From Shewanella glacialipiscicola (GTDB lineage: Bacteria; Pseudomonadota; Gammaproteobacteria; Enterobacterales; Shewanellaceae): a stretch of 64,000 nucleotides of DNA. Shown piece after piece: positions 47,585-57,011 of this stretch. Positions within the stretch are counted from its first letter, which is position 1; every line of letters begins with the position of its first letter. A program made the position numbers and the translations under genes. The DNA lies in NCBI RefSeq assembly GCF_023283485.1, contig NZ_JAKILU010000004.1, forward strand, positions 1 through 64,000. The letters are read 5' to 3'. A model generated the notes under the pieces. That model was given only the letters and a program-made list of their open reading frames with translations, ran no database searches and had not been told where the DNA came from.

Positions 47585-49090
47585 CTATTCTCTGTGACGT
47601 CGCTCTTGGCTTTGAGCTGTGCGACCTTGGTTATGCTCTACTGAGCGAGCCGCTTGTGCATTTTGGCGTGGCTCACTTGATCTTACCCTCACTTCTTCAC
47701 GTTGTTTTGGCGCCGACTGCCTTGGCTGTTCGATGCGCTGTGGTTCATTACGTTGCTGTGGTTGACTGCGTTGTGGTTCTGCACGTCTTACCTCTGGGCG
47801 CGGAGTTTCAACTTTGGGCGTCACAGTTCGTAAGTTCTCTTGTCTTTGTGGCTGCGCCCTTTGTTGATCAGTATTGCGTGATTGGGGTTCCCGAGTTTGA
47901 TATTGCCTTTGCTGCGGCTCTTTTACTGGTGTTGGCTTTGACTGCACGGGTCTTGATTGGGCGTCATTACGATCCTTGTGAGTGGGCGTTTGCACCATAG
48001 GCGCAGAGCGGCGTTCCTTTAACTCGGCCTGTGTTTTTTGGTAATTAGGTGCGCGCTTATCATGCTCACGACCGCCATTGTTATGCTGGTTATCTTTATA
48101 GTCACGACTCTTATCATATTGATTTTGTCGTTCATTAGACTTTGAATATTGGCTGTTGAAGTGCTTGTTACTGCCACTGGATTGCGAGTCACGGCTACGA
48201 TATTTGTTATCGTTGTAATAGCGTTGCTTGACGACGGGGTTGTGATAATTCACGCCACGTCGATGCTCTGGTTTATGCTGCCAAGGCTGCGCGCCATGGC
48301 TAACGCTATATCTTTCCCGTGGGCGATAGCGGTGCGAGTGACGATAATCGAGTACGACCACTTTGTGGCTATGCCAGTGGAAAGAGCTGAAGAAGTAGTT
48401 GAAGGAGATGTGGATCCCCGGTGACCAATAAACATGGTTATGACGCGGGCGATAGGGATAACCCGCATAGCCGTTAAATTCCCAATAGACCGGTGGATAG
48501 GCCGCGCCCCAGCGCCATGAACCAAACACGACACGGGGATCATAGTAGGGCACATAGACTATTTCGCGCCTAGCCGGCTCAATAATAATTTGGTTATTGG
48601 TACGAGTGATTGCCATGTTATCCATATTGGCCAAGCTGTTAGCGTTATCAGCCTGTTGCCTTAAGGATTGAATGCCGTTCATCACTTGGCCTTCATCTTC
48701 TAAGAAGGCTTCACCTAATCTTTGAGTCCAGTCGAGATCTTCAGCCATTTTTTGTAATAGCGTGGGGAAAGCCAGCAGTGCTTTTACACTCGGGTCCCAA
48801 TCTTGATCGTCGGCCTGCGACATGATTTGGTCGACCGATAAGTTAGGGCGCTGTGTTAACCAACGTTGTGCTTGCACGATTTCCAGTGGATAAGTCGAAG
48901 CGATCAGGATGTGAGTCAAAAGACTGTCCGGATATAGGGCAATGGGTGCCAGCATTTGTTCGAGTGCTGCTTGGTTTGAGCTTGAGCCTTGGCTCACCGA
49001 TACGCCCGCCGCCTGTGCAGTGGTAGTGAAAGGCAAGGCCACTAATGCCGCCGTTAACACTAGCCAATTCCATCGAGATGATCTGTTCAT
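47585..49090 (-). CDS. Exported DUF3300 protein with long basic Q/R-rich tail
   Basis: 501 residues from the ATG at 49088-49090 (GGAGCG ribosome site; the frame continues to a TTG). Signal peptide (ending TTAQAA), then the DUF3300 domain (about 35-245: LEQMLAPIALYPDSLLTHIL, YPLEIVQAQRWLTQRP, DPSVKALLAFPTLLQ). The remaining half is low-complexity, rich in R, Q, P, H, Y and E, with many repeated RQ/PQ/EPQ steps. DUF3300 is a domain of unknown function in proteobacteria; the tail is likely disordered and may bind envelope polymers or nucleic acid, which is a guess. A plus-strand frame opposite the tail is a shadow. Confidence 0.88.
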   Translation of the reverse strand: MNRSSRWNWLVLTAALVALPFTTTAQAAGVSVSQGSSSNQAALEQMLAPIALYPDSLLTHILIASTYPLEIVQAQRWLTQRPNLSVDQIMSQADDQDWDPSVKALLAFPTLLQKMAEDLDWTQRLGEAFLEDEGQVMNGIQSLRQQADNANSLANMDNMAITRTNNQIIIEPARREIVYVPYYDPRVVFGSWRWGAAYPPVYWEFNGYAGYPYRPRHNHVYWSPGIHISFNYFFSSFHWHSHKVVVLDYRHSHRYRPRERYSVSHGAQPWQHKPEHRRGVNYHNPVVKQRYYNDNKYRSRDSQSSGSNKHFNSQYSKSNERQNQYDKSRDYKDNQHNNGGREHDKRAPNYQKTQAELKERRSAPMVQTPTHKDRNDAQSRPVQSKPTPVKEPQQRQYQTREPQSRNTDQQRAQPQRQENLRTVTPKVETPRPEVRRAEPQRSQPQQRNEPQRIEQPRQSAPKQREEVRVRSSEPRQNAQAARSVEHNQGRTAQSQERRHRE

Positions 49091-49238
49091 AATTCGCTCC
49101 AATAATCCTATTCGAGGATGTTATAGGCATAATAGATGTTTGAATATGAACATAAGCTGAAAGTGTTTTGCGGTATCAAATGTATTTTTAATAGACAGGT
49201 AAGTGGGGTGGTAGCTTTATCATATTGAAATTAAATAA

Positions 49239-50603
49239 TTAAACCGAATGCACAAAGCTGATACTGAATTTAGCGCCGCCTAAAGCTTCTGAACGAGACA
49301 CGGTGATCCTGCCATTATAGCTATCGACTAAATCGCGCACGATCGCAAGCCCAATCCCATTACCCTGCAGATAAGAGTCTGCGCGGATACCGCGTTCAAA
49401 GATTTGATTCTTTAATGCTTCAGTGATCCCTGGGCCATCATCTTCGATGCAAATCAGTAGCTGATAGGCGTCACCGGTTATCGTTAACTTGACGGTGGAT
49501 TTTGCCGCTTTACAGGCGTTGTCGAGCAGGTTGCCTAATATCTCGGTTAAATCCGCCTCATCCCCCTTAAATACCGCTGGTGCTGAGACCTCGCTGCTAA
49601 GGCTTATTTGTGGCTCTCGATAGATTTTAGCTAATGTACGCAACAGTTTAGCTGCGACTTCACTCGTGCTAATCCCTAAATGCCACGAAGCGGCTGCCGC
49701 GGTTTGGGCGCGCTTCAGCTGGTGGCCAATGATTCGGTTGATTAACGACACTTGCTCACTGGAAGCTTCGCTCAAATCGGCTTGGCTCTTAATTACCGCC
49801 AGTGGCGTTTTAAGGCTGTGAGCAAGATCGGCTAAAGCATTACGGTAGCGTAAGCGCTGGGTTTGTTCGGTATTGAGTAAAATATTGAGTTGCCGCGCTA
49901 CGGCTTGCAATTCGGTGGGATATTGGCTGCTGAGCTGCATCGATTTGCCTTGCTCAACATAATGTAATTCTTGAGTAAAGCGTGCCAGTGGTCGCAGTGT
50001 CCACCACAACCAACTGAGTTGAAACACTAACATGACTAACATTAAAATCAGCAGCCAAGTCCAAAGTTGTTGATTAAATTGGTCAATTTGCTGCTGAAAT
50101 GCTAGTTCATCTTTAATGATGTGGATTGTTACTGGTACGTTTTGATCTTGACTGGCAAAACTCACGCTAAAGCTATAAACCAAATGGGGTTTATCGGCGA
50201 GTGTGATTTGCTCAAATGCGCTTTGACCTGTTGCTGGAATAGTAAAATGGGGCGGTGGCGTAATGCCCATAAAAGATTGCGAGTGCCATACAATCGCTTG
50301 TGTGCCGCTGGTATCTTCAGTAGTGGCAATGGCATAAAGCCCTGATTGAACGAGATTAAAACGATTCTCTAGTACTAACTCTGGAATAGAGATTCGTTGA
50401 TTGTCTACCTCAGTGACCGCGAGAATTGAATAAACATAGGCGCTGAGTTCATTTTTGGTCGCACTTTTAACTTGTTCAGTAAAGGCATCGTTTAAGGCAA
50501 CACCAATCAAGGGCAATAACACTAAAATAAACAATAACGCGCTGGTCACTAAACGCGCTTTAAGAGAATTTAATACCTGCCACGCCATGGCGCGTTTACT
50601 CAT
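49239..50603 (-). CDS. PhoQ-like sensor histidine kinase
   Basis: 454 residues: membrane span (about 16-36), periplasmic sensor (about 37-175), second span (about 180-202), HAMP-like region, phosphoacceptor helix DLAHSLKTPLAVIKSQADL (H near 263) and an ATPase domain with ILGNLLDNACKAAK (N box), IEDDGPGI and GNGIGLAIVRDLV. The AHSLKTPLA H-box is of the PhoQ type. Its start overlaps the upstream regulator gene by eight bases. The sensor part does not obviously carry the acidic cluster of enterobacterial PhoQ, so the ligand (metal, peptide or other) is open. Confidence 0.9.
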   Translation of the reverse strand: MSKRAMAWQVLNSLKARLVTSALLFILVLLPLIGVALNDAFTEQVKSATKNELSAYVYSILAVTEVDNQRISIPELVLENRFNLVQSGLYAIATTEDTSGTQAIVWHSQSFMGITPPPHFTIPATGQSAFEQITLADKPHLVYSFSVSFASQDQNVPVTIHIIKDELAFQQQIDQFNQQLWTWLLILMLVMLVFQLSWLWWTLRPLARFTQELHYVEQGKSMQLSSQYPTELQAVARQLNILLNTEQTQRLRYRNALADLAHSLKTPLAVIKSQADLSEASSEQVSLINRIIGHQLKRAQTAAAASWHLGISTSEVAAKLLRTLAKIYREPQISLSSEVSAPAVFKGDEADLTEILGNLLDNACKAAKSTVKLTITGDAYQLLICIEDDGPGITEALKNQIFERGIRADSYLQGNGIGLAIVRDLVDSYNGRITVSRSEALGGAKFSISFVHSV

Positions 50604-51291
50604 CGCCGCTTTGCTCGGGCGTTAAAGCTTTTAGGCGATAGCCTTGGCCGCGCAGGGTTTCAATAAGATTATATTGATTATCTGGATCGAGTTTTTTACG
50701 TAGACGGCGGATAAAAACCTCAATAACGTTAGAGTCTAAATCAAAGTCTTGATCGTAAATATGCTCAGTCAGTACCGTTTTAGACTTCACTTCGCCTTGA
50801 TGCAGCATAAAAAATTCGAATAGCTTGTATTCTGAGCTACTGAGACTCACTAAGGCTTCGCTTTTACGCACTTCTAAGCTGCTGGTATTAAGGCTAAAAG
50901 GACCGTTATAAATCAATGGACTGGATTTACCTGCGGAGCGGCGAATTAACGCTTTTAAGCGTGCGATGAGTTCTTGGGGGTGAAACGGCTTTGTGAGGTA
51001 GTCGTCGGCGCCGGCGTCAAGCCCTTCAACCTTGTCTTGCCAACTGTCTCTGGCGGTTAAAATTAGGATCGGAAAACCGCGTTCCTGTTCGCGTACGCGG
51101 CGGATCAGGGCGATACCATCGAGTTTGGGTAAACCCACATCAATAATCGCCGCATCATAGTTAACTTCGAGCGCTTGAAATAAACCTTCTTCACCATCGC
51201 TGGCAATATCGACACTGTAATGAGCATCAAGCAAATGTTGCTTTAAGTTCGCTTGTAATTCTAAATCATCTTCCACTAATAACAATCGCAT
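50596..51291 (-). CDS. PhoP-like response regulator
   Basis: 231 residues. Receiver domain (about 1-115) with phosphoacceptor D51 (AAIIDVGLPKLDG) and the ILTARDSWQDKVEGLDAGADDYLTKPF stretch that matches PhoP closely, then an OmpR-type winged helix (about 130-222, ending TLRGQGYRL). It sits two bases behind the PepSY gene and overlaps the kinase gene. It probably acts on promoters with two direct repeats, such as the PhoP-box-like site at 51888-51904; that link is inference. Confidence 0.92.
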   Translation of the reverse strand: MRLLLVEDDLELQANLKQHLLDAHYSVDIASDGEEGLFQALEVNYDAAIIDVGLPKLDGIALIRRVREQERGFPILILTARDSWQDKVEGLDAGADDYLTKPFHPQELIARLKALIRRSAGKSSPLIYNGPFSLNTSSLEVRKSEALVSLSSSEYKLFEFFMLHQGEVKSKTVLTEHIYDQDFDLDSNVIEVFIRRLRKKLDPDNQYNLIETLRGQGYRLKALTPEQSGDE

Positions 51292-51293
51292 CG

Positions 51294-51584
51294 TTAGTTC
51301 CTCGATACTCGGCCCGTTGCGGCGTCTACTGAGACTGAAAATACTTGGCCATCATTATTGAGGATTTTAACGCGATAACCCGCGCCGCTAGATTGCACGC
51401 TCAGTACTTTACCTTTAAATTGGCGCTGTGCCATCGCTACAGCTTGATCTGGGCTATTGACGGCAAGGCGGCGCTGCTCGTTCTTTGCCCCTTGATTGCG
51501 ATCATCACGTTTATCATTGCCAGCCGCGCTGCCAAAAGAGGCAAATAAGCAAGCGATTAGGGCCAATGTTAAACCAAGTTTCAT
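51294..51584 (-). CDS. Small exported PepSY-domain protein
   Basis: 96 residues: signal peptide (about 1-21, ending FGSAAG), a basic linker (NDKRDDRNQGAKNEQRR), then one PepSY repeat (about 45-93: SPDQAVAMAQRQFKGKVLSVQ, VKILNNDGQVFSVSVDAATGRV). PepSY proteins are often found beside PhoPQ/BasRS-type systems and may modulate peptidases or the sensor in the periplasm. Here it leads an operon with the regulator and kinase, two bases from the regulator start. Confidence 0.85.
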   Translation of the reverse strand: MKLGLTLALIACLFASFGSAAGNDKRDDRNQGAKNEQRRLAVNSPDQAVAMAQRQFKGKVLSVQSSGAGYRVKILNNDGQVFSVSVDAATGRVSRN

Positions 51585-51960
51585 ATCGGGTACCCGCAGT
51601 GTTCGGCGATCTTGAGTTAATGGGTGAGATGGATAAGTTATCGAGCCGATTAAGAATACCTCATCACCTTAACAAACATATAGAGATCAGCCAATTGGTT
51701 AGCAAAATTCCTTTAAAAATAACTCTGCAGCGGCTCAAATCATCCCGTTTACGGCTATTTAACTGCGATAGCTGAACTGAAGCTGTGGTCGCGAGTCATA
51801 TTTTTAGCCTTATCTTAGGGCATGTCCTAGTGTCGTCTAATGTAGATGAATTGAGACTGAACGTATTGATTAAGTCATAAACTTGGATGTTCAGCTTATG
51901 TTCACCTTCATTGCACTTTAATAGCTCCAATTTGAACGGATTATCCATGGGGTATTCAAG
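51585..51960. promoter_or_regulatory. Divergent promoter region, PepSY operon versus choice-of-anchor H gene
   Basis: 376 bases with no gene on either strand. On the right it carries TGTTCA-GCTTA-TGTTCA (51888-51904), followed 12 bases later by TTTAAT (51917-51922). The layout equals the PhoP-box/-10 arrangement of enterobacterial PhoP-activated promoters (box consensus (T/G)GTTTA-N5-(T/G)GTTTA, here with C for T at one position in each half). Nothing comparable was found on the PepSY side. Confidence 0.5.
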
Positions 51961-52914
51961 ATGAACACAGGCAATAACCTAGGTATGGCAACGATAATGA
52001 ATACCTTATTAGTGAAAGGCGCAGCCATTGGCACGTTATTATTAGTTTCTTCAGCGGTGAGTGCCGAGCCTAGACAATTAGAATCGTCACAAAACTTAAC
52101 ACCATTTGCTGCTGCCAGTGTGGGTATTGCCAAAAAAGCGGAAGAAAGCAGTGAACAAGTTGCCGAACGGGAGCAGCAAGCGCTTGCTTTGTTACAGCAA
52201 GCAGCCCCCGCTAAAAATATTACTGAAGCGGCGGCAACAGTGGTTAAATCCTTAGCGCCGGCTTTATCGGCTAAAGTACCCGCTGTGAAACGAGTCGAGT
52301 TGATGGGCGCTTCACCGATGACGCGTGAACAAGTGACGGCTAAGCATGCGAGCCAAGGCATGCCTAGTTCGAGCGCGGCCAGTGAAGATCTCAATCGTGC
52401 GCCTGTGTATCATAGTTTTTCGATTTATGATGCCAGCAGCCGTTTGTTCGAAGACTTTGACTATGATGGTTTTTATCAAACCTTTAGTGTAACTTTTGAC
52501 GTAGATGTTTATGGTAATTATCTTAATGAAAGAGCGGACTTATTTGCCGAACTGTATCTAAGTCGTAATGGTGGCCCTTGGGTGCATTACTACACCACAG
52601 AGGTGTTTAGTATTTATGGTGACTCGCAGCAGGATGATTATGAAGTACTAACCACGCTTTATACGGGTTATGTAACAGATCACTATGATGTACTGATTGA
52701 TGTATATGAAGTGGGCTATAGCGATGTTGTGGCGACGATCAATGCCGACCAGATCGATGGCTTATATGCACTGCCACTCGAAAGCAGCGATAGAGATAGA
52801 GAGCGTGAGCCCGATGTGATCATCGTGGAAGAAAGCGGTGGTAGCTTATCTGTGCTGGGCTTGTTACTCCTTGGTTTATTCGCAGGGCTGCGTTTAAATC
52901 GAACTCGAACATAA
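51961..52914 (+). CDS. Choice-of-anchor H family protein with GlyGly-CTERM tail
   Basis: 317 residues if started at 51961; MNTLLVKGAAIGTLLL at 51997 would give a neater signal peptide (ending VSAEP). A helical/Ala-Gln-rich region (about 40-120) leads to a beta-rich domain (about 140-265) with DASSRLFEDFDYDGFYQTFSVTFDVDVYG, typical of the anchor-H family. The C-terminus GGSLSVLGLLLLGLFAGL ends in a short basic LNRTRT: the Gly-Gly, hydrophobic span and Arg tail of GlyGly-CTERM sorting signals that rhombosortase cleaves. So it is probably a surface-linked or type II-secreted protein. Its promoter carries a PhoP-box-like repeat. Confidence 0.85.
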   Translation: MNTGNNLGMATIMNTLLVKGAAIGTLLLVSSAVSAEPRQLESSQNLTPFAAASVGIAKKAEESSEQVAEREQQALALLQQAAPAKNITEAAATVVKSLAPALSAKVPAVKRVELMGASPMTREQVTAKHASQGMPSSSAASEDLNRAPVYHSFSIYDASSRLFEDFDYDGFYQTFSVTFDVDVYGNYLNERADLFAELYLSRNGGPWVHYYTTEVFSIYGDSQQDDYEVLTTLYTGYVTDHYDVLIDVYEVGYSDVVATINADQIDGLYALPLESSDRDREREPDVIIVEESGGSLSVLGLLLLGLFAGLRLNRTRT

Positions 52915-52992
52915 ACCCTTATTTCTCTCTGTGTTTATCTGCGGTAAATAGGGCTAGTATGGATAGGTTAATTTAACTAAAGGGAGAAAGAC

Positions 52993-53466
52993 ATGATTGC
53001 TCAAGGTCAAAAATTACCTGCTGCGACACTAAGCCAACTGACTAAAGATGGCATGGTGAATCACCAAGTTTCAGAATTATTCGCGGGCAAGAAAGTCGTA
53101 TTGTTTGCCGTGCCTGGCGCGTTTACGCCAACGTGTTCTGAAGCACATTTGCCTGGATATGTCGTGCTTGCTGACGAATTTAAAGCCAAAGGCGTTGATT
53201 TAATTGCCTGTGTGGCCGTGAATGATGCCTTCGTCATGAAAGCATGGGGTGAAGCGCAAAATGCCTCTGAGTTAATGATGCTTGCCGATGGCGATGCCAG
53301 TTTTACTAAAGCATTAGGCTTAGAAATGGATACAGCTGGTTTTGGCGGTATACGTTCACAACGTTATGCGATGGTCATCGATGACGGTGTCGTTACAATG
53401 CTGAATGTAGAAGCGCCAAAGGCGTTTGAAGCCAGTAAAGCTGAAGTGGTTTTAGCTGCACTGTAA
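52993..53466 (+). CDS. Peroxiredoxin (Prx5-type, AhpC/TSA family)
   Basis: 157 residues with the peroxidatic cysteine C48 in FAVPGAFTPTCSEAHLPGY, the Prx5 signature, and an Arg in RSQRYAMVIDDGVV that helps peroxide binding. It reduces hydroperoxides using glutathione/glutaredoxin or thioredoxin. It has a strong AAGGGAGAAAGAC ribosome site and ends at a very long palindromic terminator; transcribed alone. Confidence 0.93.
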   Translation: MIAQGQKLPAATLSQLTKDGMVNHQVSELFAGKKVVLFAVPGAFTPTCSEAHLPGYVVLADEFKAKGVDLIACVAVNDAFVMKAWGEAQNASELMMLADGDASFTKALGLEMDTAGFGGIRSQRYAMVIDDGVVTMLNVEAPKAFEASKAEVVLAAL

Positions 53467-53494
53467 TGATTAAGGTCCGAACTTAATCGGACAT

Positions 53495-53530
53495 CAATAA
53501 AAATGGGAGCTTAGGCTCCCATTTTTATTG
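53495..53530. terminator. Perfect 16-bp-stem bidirectional terminator
   Basis: CAATAAAAATGGGAGC (53495-53510) and its exact reverse complement (53515-53530) flank a TTAG loop. T-rich arms serve both the plus-strand peroxiredoxin and the minus-strand chemoreceptor. Confidence 0.92.
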
Positions 53531-53543
53531 GTATTTTAATGGG

Positions 53544-55526
53544 TTAAGCGGCCCGCGACTGTGGCGGTAAGTTACCAGCATCGGCAATACCTAAACTGGT
53601 CTCAATATCTTCGACGCTTTGCTGTACTTCTTGGGCGATGACTTCACTCTGTTGCGAACTGGTTTGTGCCTGCTCTTTTAAGCTATCCATAGTGCGCATA
53701 AATTGATCGAGATAATCGACTTGCTCCTTGGCATTGAGCGAGCCTTGTTTAGCGGTATTGACCATGTCGCTCGCTTGGTTTTGCACTGTTTGTGCCACTT
53801 GCCATAGGCTTTGAGCGCGCAGTTTTTGACTGCTGGTGGCCTGTGCTATGCCATCGACACTCTCACTGAGGGCATGATTCGATTGGGTCAGTTGCTGCAG
53901 AATCTTCACTATTTCGTTTAAGGACACTTGGGTGCGCTGACTTAAATTACGCACTTCATCGGCGACCACGGCAAAGCCGCGACCTTGCTCACCCGCCCGC
54001 GCAGCTTCGATGGCAGCATTAAGGGCGAGTAAGTTAGTTTGCTCGGCAATATTGCCAATCACATCAATGATTTTCGACACATCCGTCACTGAGTTATTCA
54101 GGCTTTCGAGGGAAGTATGGCAAAGACCTACGGCGGTTTGCGTCTTCTCAGTTGCACTCAATACCGCCTCAGCTTGTGTTTGGCTCGACTGCATTTGGCG
54201 CATAGTTTCGGCGGCGCTGCCTTCCACGAGTGCCGAAGTATGGCTCACCTCATTGGCGAGGCTGCGGATATGTTCGGTCTGTGTTTGCGTATCGGCCACA
54301 ATCGTTTGGGTGTGCTCTGTGTGTTGTGATAGCTGAGTAATGCGCGCCACCAGTTGGCTTAATGATTGAGAAACCTTAGTGATTTGCTGGCGCTGTGCTT
54401 CGTCTTCTTGTTCAAATCTTTGTAGCAATTGGTTGAAATAGCCGGCTATTTGGCCAGTTTCACAGCGACGATTAATGTCTAAACGCTCGCGGCTATTCGA
54501 TTCGCTTAACTTCATAAAAGCTTGATTAAGCCGTTTCAGCGGTTTGACAACGCGATTTTGCTGCAGAATTAAATAACCAATGGCAAACAAGGCCATGATG
54601 GAAACCATAGTGTAGAGGATTAGTTGTAGCTCATATTTCAGCTGCTGGTTCTTTGCAGCTTGAGCCTCACCTAAGCCAATAAGCTGTTGTTCCACATTGC
54701 TAATCGCTTGAATGAGTTGATCTTGCATCTCTTGGTTGGTTTGTAGCAATTGGTGCGTATTGGCGACTTCTTTGTTGTATCGATTGGCGAGACTCAGCAG
54801 TTCACTACGGTTACTTTCGCCGACTTCAATTTGTTCTGGTTTGCTGGCACCGAGTGCAAACTCATCGGCTTCTTGCTGCTCATATACACCGATTAACGGC
54901 AGTGCGCTGAGGACGTCGTGCCACGTATTGAGCTCTTTGCTGGTGTTGTCTAAAATGCTCTTGAGTTGCTGATTTTTGCCGATTAGATAGCCATCGGTCA
55001 GCTGGGAAAGTTGGTAGACGATAGAAGGTAAATCGCGGCTCAATTGCAGATATTGTTCGGCGACCACCGCATTTGTGGCTAAGCCTTTATCGACATAACT
55101 GCCCAAACGACGGTTGTAGTCGAGCATTTCAGATTCGGCATGGGCCAGCAGTTGCCTAGGGTTGCCAGCGAGTTTACCCGCAGCGCGGTACTTGGTATCT
55201 AAATCTTGAATGAAGCTACTTAGGCTGGCTTGCAAGTCATTATCAGTAGCGCCCATGGTGGCGAAATTAATCTCTGTAAGCTGGTTCTTAATGGCGCTGA
55301 GTTTAGTTTTAGCTTGCTCAAGTTGGCTAGCGTTGCCGCTGGCGAGATAGCCGTCGAGATCGCGGCGTACGCCAACGAGGAAGTCTTCTTGTATGCTTTG
55401 CAGTGTGAGTGTTTGCTGTTCTATATTTTGTCGCTGATCACTGCTCCATAGCACTACGGCCGCTAATAATCCCGCGAGCAATAACAACAGGGCAGAAGCA
55501 GAGAGCGACAGTGTTGAAATTTTCAT
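53544..55526 (-). CDS. Methyl-accepting chemotaxis protein (helical bimodular sensor)
   Basis: About 660 residues from [19 protein letters not shown] at 55526 (GAAG ribosome site); the frame could open earlier at 55601. Span 1 (about 8-26), a long all-helical periplasmic domain (about 30-290) of the HBM type seen in McpS-like receptors for organic acids, span 2 (about 300-322), a HAMP region, then the cytoplasmic signalling hairpin with [37 protein letters not shown]. It relays ligand binding to CheA. The ligand is not readable. No CheB/CheR-tethering pentapeptide at the C-terminus. Confidence 0.9.
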   Translation of the reverse strand: MKISTLSLSASALLLLLAGLLAAVVLWSSDQRQNIEQQTLTLQSIQEDFLVGVRRDLDGYLASGNASQLEQAKTKLSAIKNQLTEINFATMGATDNDLQASLSSFIQDLDTKYRAAGKLAGNPRQLLAHAESEMLDYNRRLGSYVDKGLATNAVVAEQYLQLSRDLPSIVYQLSQLTDGYLIGKNQQLKSILDNTSKELNTWHDVLSALPLIGVYEQQEADEFALGASKPEQIEVGESNRSELLSLANRYNKEVANTHQLLQTNQEMQDQLIQAISNVEQQLIGLGEAQAAKNQQLKYELQLILYTMVSIMALFAIGYLILQQNRVVKPLKRLNQAFMKLSESNSRERLDINRRCETGQIAGYFNQLLQRFEQEDEAQRQQITKVSQSLSQLVARITQLSQHTEHTQTIVADTQTQTEHIRSLANEVSHTSALVEGSAAETMRQMQSSQTQAEAVLSATEKTQTAVGLCHTSLESLNNSVTDVSKIIDVIGNIAEQTNLLALNAAIEAARAGEQGRGFAVVADEVRNLSQRTQVSLNEIVKILQQLTQSNHALSESVDGIAQATSSQKLRAQSLWQVAQTVQNQASDMVNTAKQGSLNAKEQVDYLDQFMRTMDSLKEQAQTSSQQSEVIAQEVQQSVEDIETSLGIADAGNLPPQSRAA

Positions 55527-55655
55527 TTTGCAATCTTCATAATTGTCAGAGCCAGTTAACTGTTCTGAGTTTATGAATTTAAGGTGACATAAATATGACA
55601 AGTACCCACTTGAATATCAGCGTTATTATTTGATTTGCAGATATGTGATCTCGCG

Positions 55656-56987
55656 TTACTCTAACGGTAGCCACACTTGCGCTTTTAACCCACCTTCAGC
55701 ACGGTTTGATAGAGTAATTTGCCCTTGGTGTCTATCGATAATCCGTTTGATGATAGCGAGACCGAGGCCTGAGCCAACGCTACCACGGGCGCTATCCCCT
55801 TGAGTAAAAGGTTGAAAGAGTTTACTGACCTGTGACTCATCAATGCCGGGGCCGTTATCTTCGACGCAAAAGCCAATCTGTTTACCATCAAACTGCGAGC
55901 TTATACGTATCCAGCCTGAACCATAGCGAAAGGCATTTTCGACTAAGTTACTCAGTACCCGTTTAATGGCAATCGTTTGGAACAGTGCTTCAGGGCAATC
56001 AGTGAGGACAAGGTCAATTTCACCGGCACGATTGGCTTCTGCTTGCGCGATATCTTGGATCAGTTTATTGATTTGCCCTAACTCACGGCTGGTGTCTTGA
56101 TCTTGGCGTATGTAGGCAATAAATTGGCTGATGATGGCGTCCATATCTTCAATATCGTTCACTATGCCATCTTTAAGATATTGATCTTCCTCAACCATCA
56201 TCTCAGAGGCGAGACGAATACGGGTCAGTGGTGTACGCAAATCATGGGAAATCCCCGCCATTAATAGCGCTCTGTCTTGTTCAAGTTGTTTCATGCTGTG
56301 CGCCATCTGATTGAAAGCATTGGTTACTTCAACAATTTCACTCGAACCTTTCAGCGGCAAGGATTCTGGGAATTCACCACGGGAGACCGAGATAGCCGCT
56401 TTTTGTAGTCGTCTAAGTGGACGATTTTGCTGGCGTGCAAACCACCAACCGCCCGCTACGCTTAGCGCACCAATCACCAGTAAATAAAGAGTGAGCGGCG
56501 AAAGATCGGATACATTCTGGCCGATAAGTGGCACTTTTATCCAAATTGAAGGTGCTTGCGGTGGGCGGATCCAAATCTGTAGCACATTGCCGTGGGTAAC
56601 GCGAACTTCGGCATCACCACCCAAATATTCCGACATCTGTGACGACCAAAAACCATAATAAGTGGCTTGATCAATGCCCGCTTCGCGCGCCTGCTGTTGA
56701 TTATAAATTTTCATGCCATCGTCACGTACTTTGGCATTGAGGGCATCGACTATGGTTAAGTGCTCGCGGCCAATATCGATACCGTCGACAAACAGCAGTT
56801 TGACTTGACGAGCGATAAGCTGATTGATTTGCTGGTAGCTAGGCTTGAGCACATAAACAGCCACCGTGATGTAAGACACCAACTGATTGATCAATAGTAA
56901 ACAACCAATCAACATCACGGTTTGACTAAAAGCGCTGCGAGGTAAAAACCGCCACCAAAACTTAGCTTTCATGGCGGGCTTAATCAC
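55656..56987 (-). CDS. envZ: Osmosensor histidine kinase
   Basis: 443 residues with a GTG at 56987 (an ATG at 56972 is possible). Two spans (about 22-45 and 163-183) enclose a periplasmic sensor; HAMP follows, then the phosphoacceptor [16 protein letters not shown] (H248) and the ATPase domain ([32 protein letters not shown]). The H-box and overall layout match EnvZ, and it follows ompR by 24 bases. It phosphorylates OmpR in response to osmolarity or pH in E. coli; in Shewanella the OmpR regulon is less defined. Confidence 0.95.
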   Translation of the reverse strand: MIKPAMKAKFWWRFLPRSAFSQTVMLIGCLLLINQLVSYITVAVYVLKPSYQQINQLIARQVKLLFVDGIDIGREHLTIVDALNAKVRDDGMKIYNQQQAREAGIDQATYYGFWSSQMSEYLGGDAEVRVTHGNVLQIWIRPPQAPSIWIKVPLIGQNVSDLSPLTLYLLVIGALSVAGGWWFARQQNRPLRRLQKAAISVSRGEFPESLPLKGSSEIVEVTNAFNQMAHSMKQLEQDRALLMAGISHDLRTPLTRIRLASEMMVEEDQYLKDGIVNDIEDMDAIISQFIAYIRQDQDTSRELGQINKLIQDIAQAEANRAGEIDLVLTDCPEALFQTIAIKRVLSNLVENAFRYGSGWIRISSQFDGKQIGFCVEDNGPGIDESQVSKLFQPFTQGDSARGSVGSGLGLAIIKRIIDRHQGQITLSNRAEGGLKAQVWLPLE

Positions 56988-57011
56988 GACAAATTAAAGA
57001 TAAAATACGGC

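Noticed and set aside
47656-48000. Plus-strand Val/Leu-rich frame of 114 codons
   Set aside because: It is the antisense of the repetitive Q/R-rich tail of the DUF3300 protein; hydrophobicity is an artefact of that composition.
51918-52394. Minus-strand frame of 158 codons
   Set aside because: Opposite the choice-of-anchor H gene; low-quality, Ala/Cys-rich composition of an antisense shadow.
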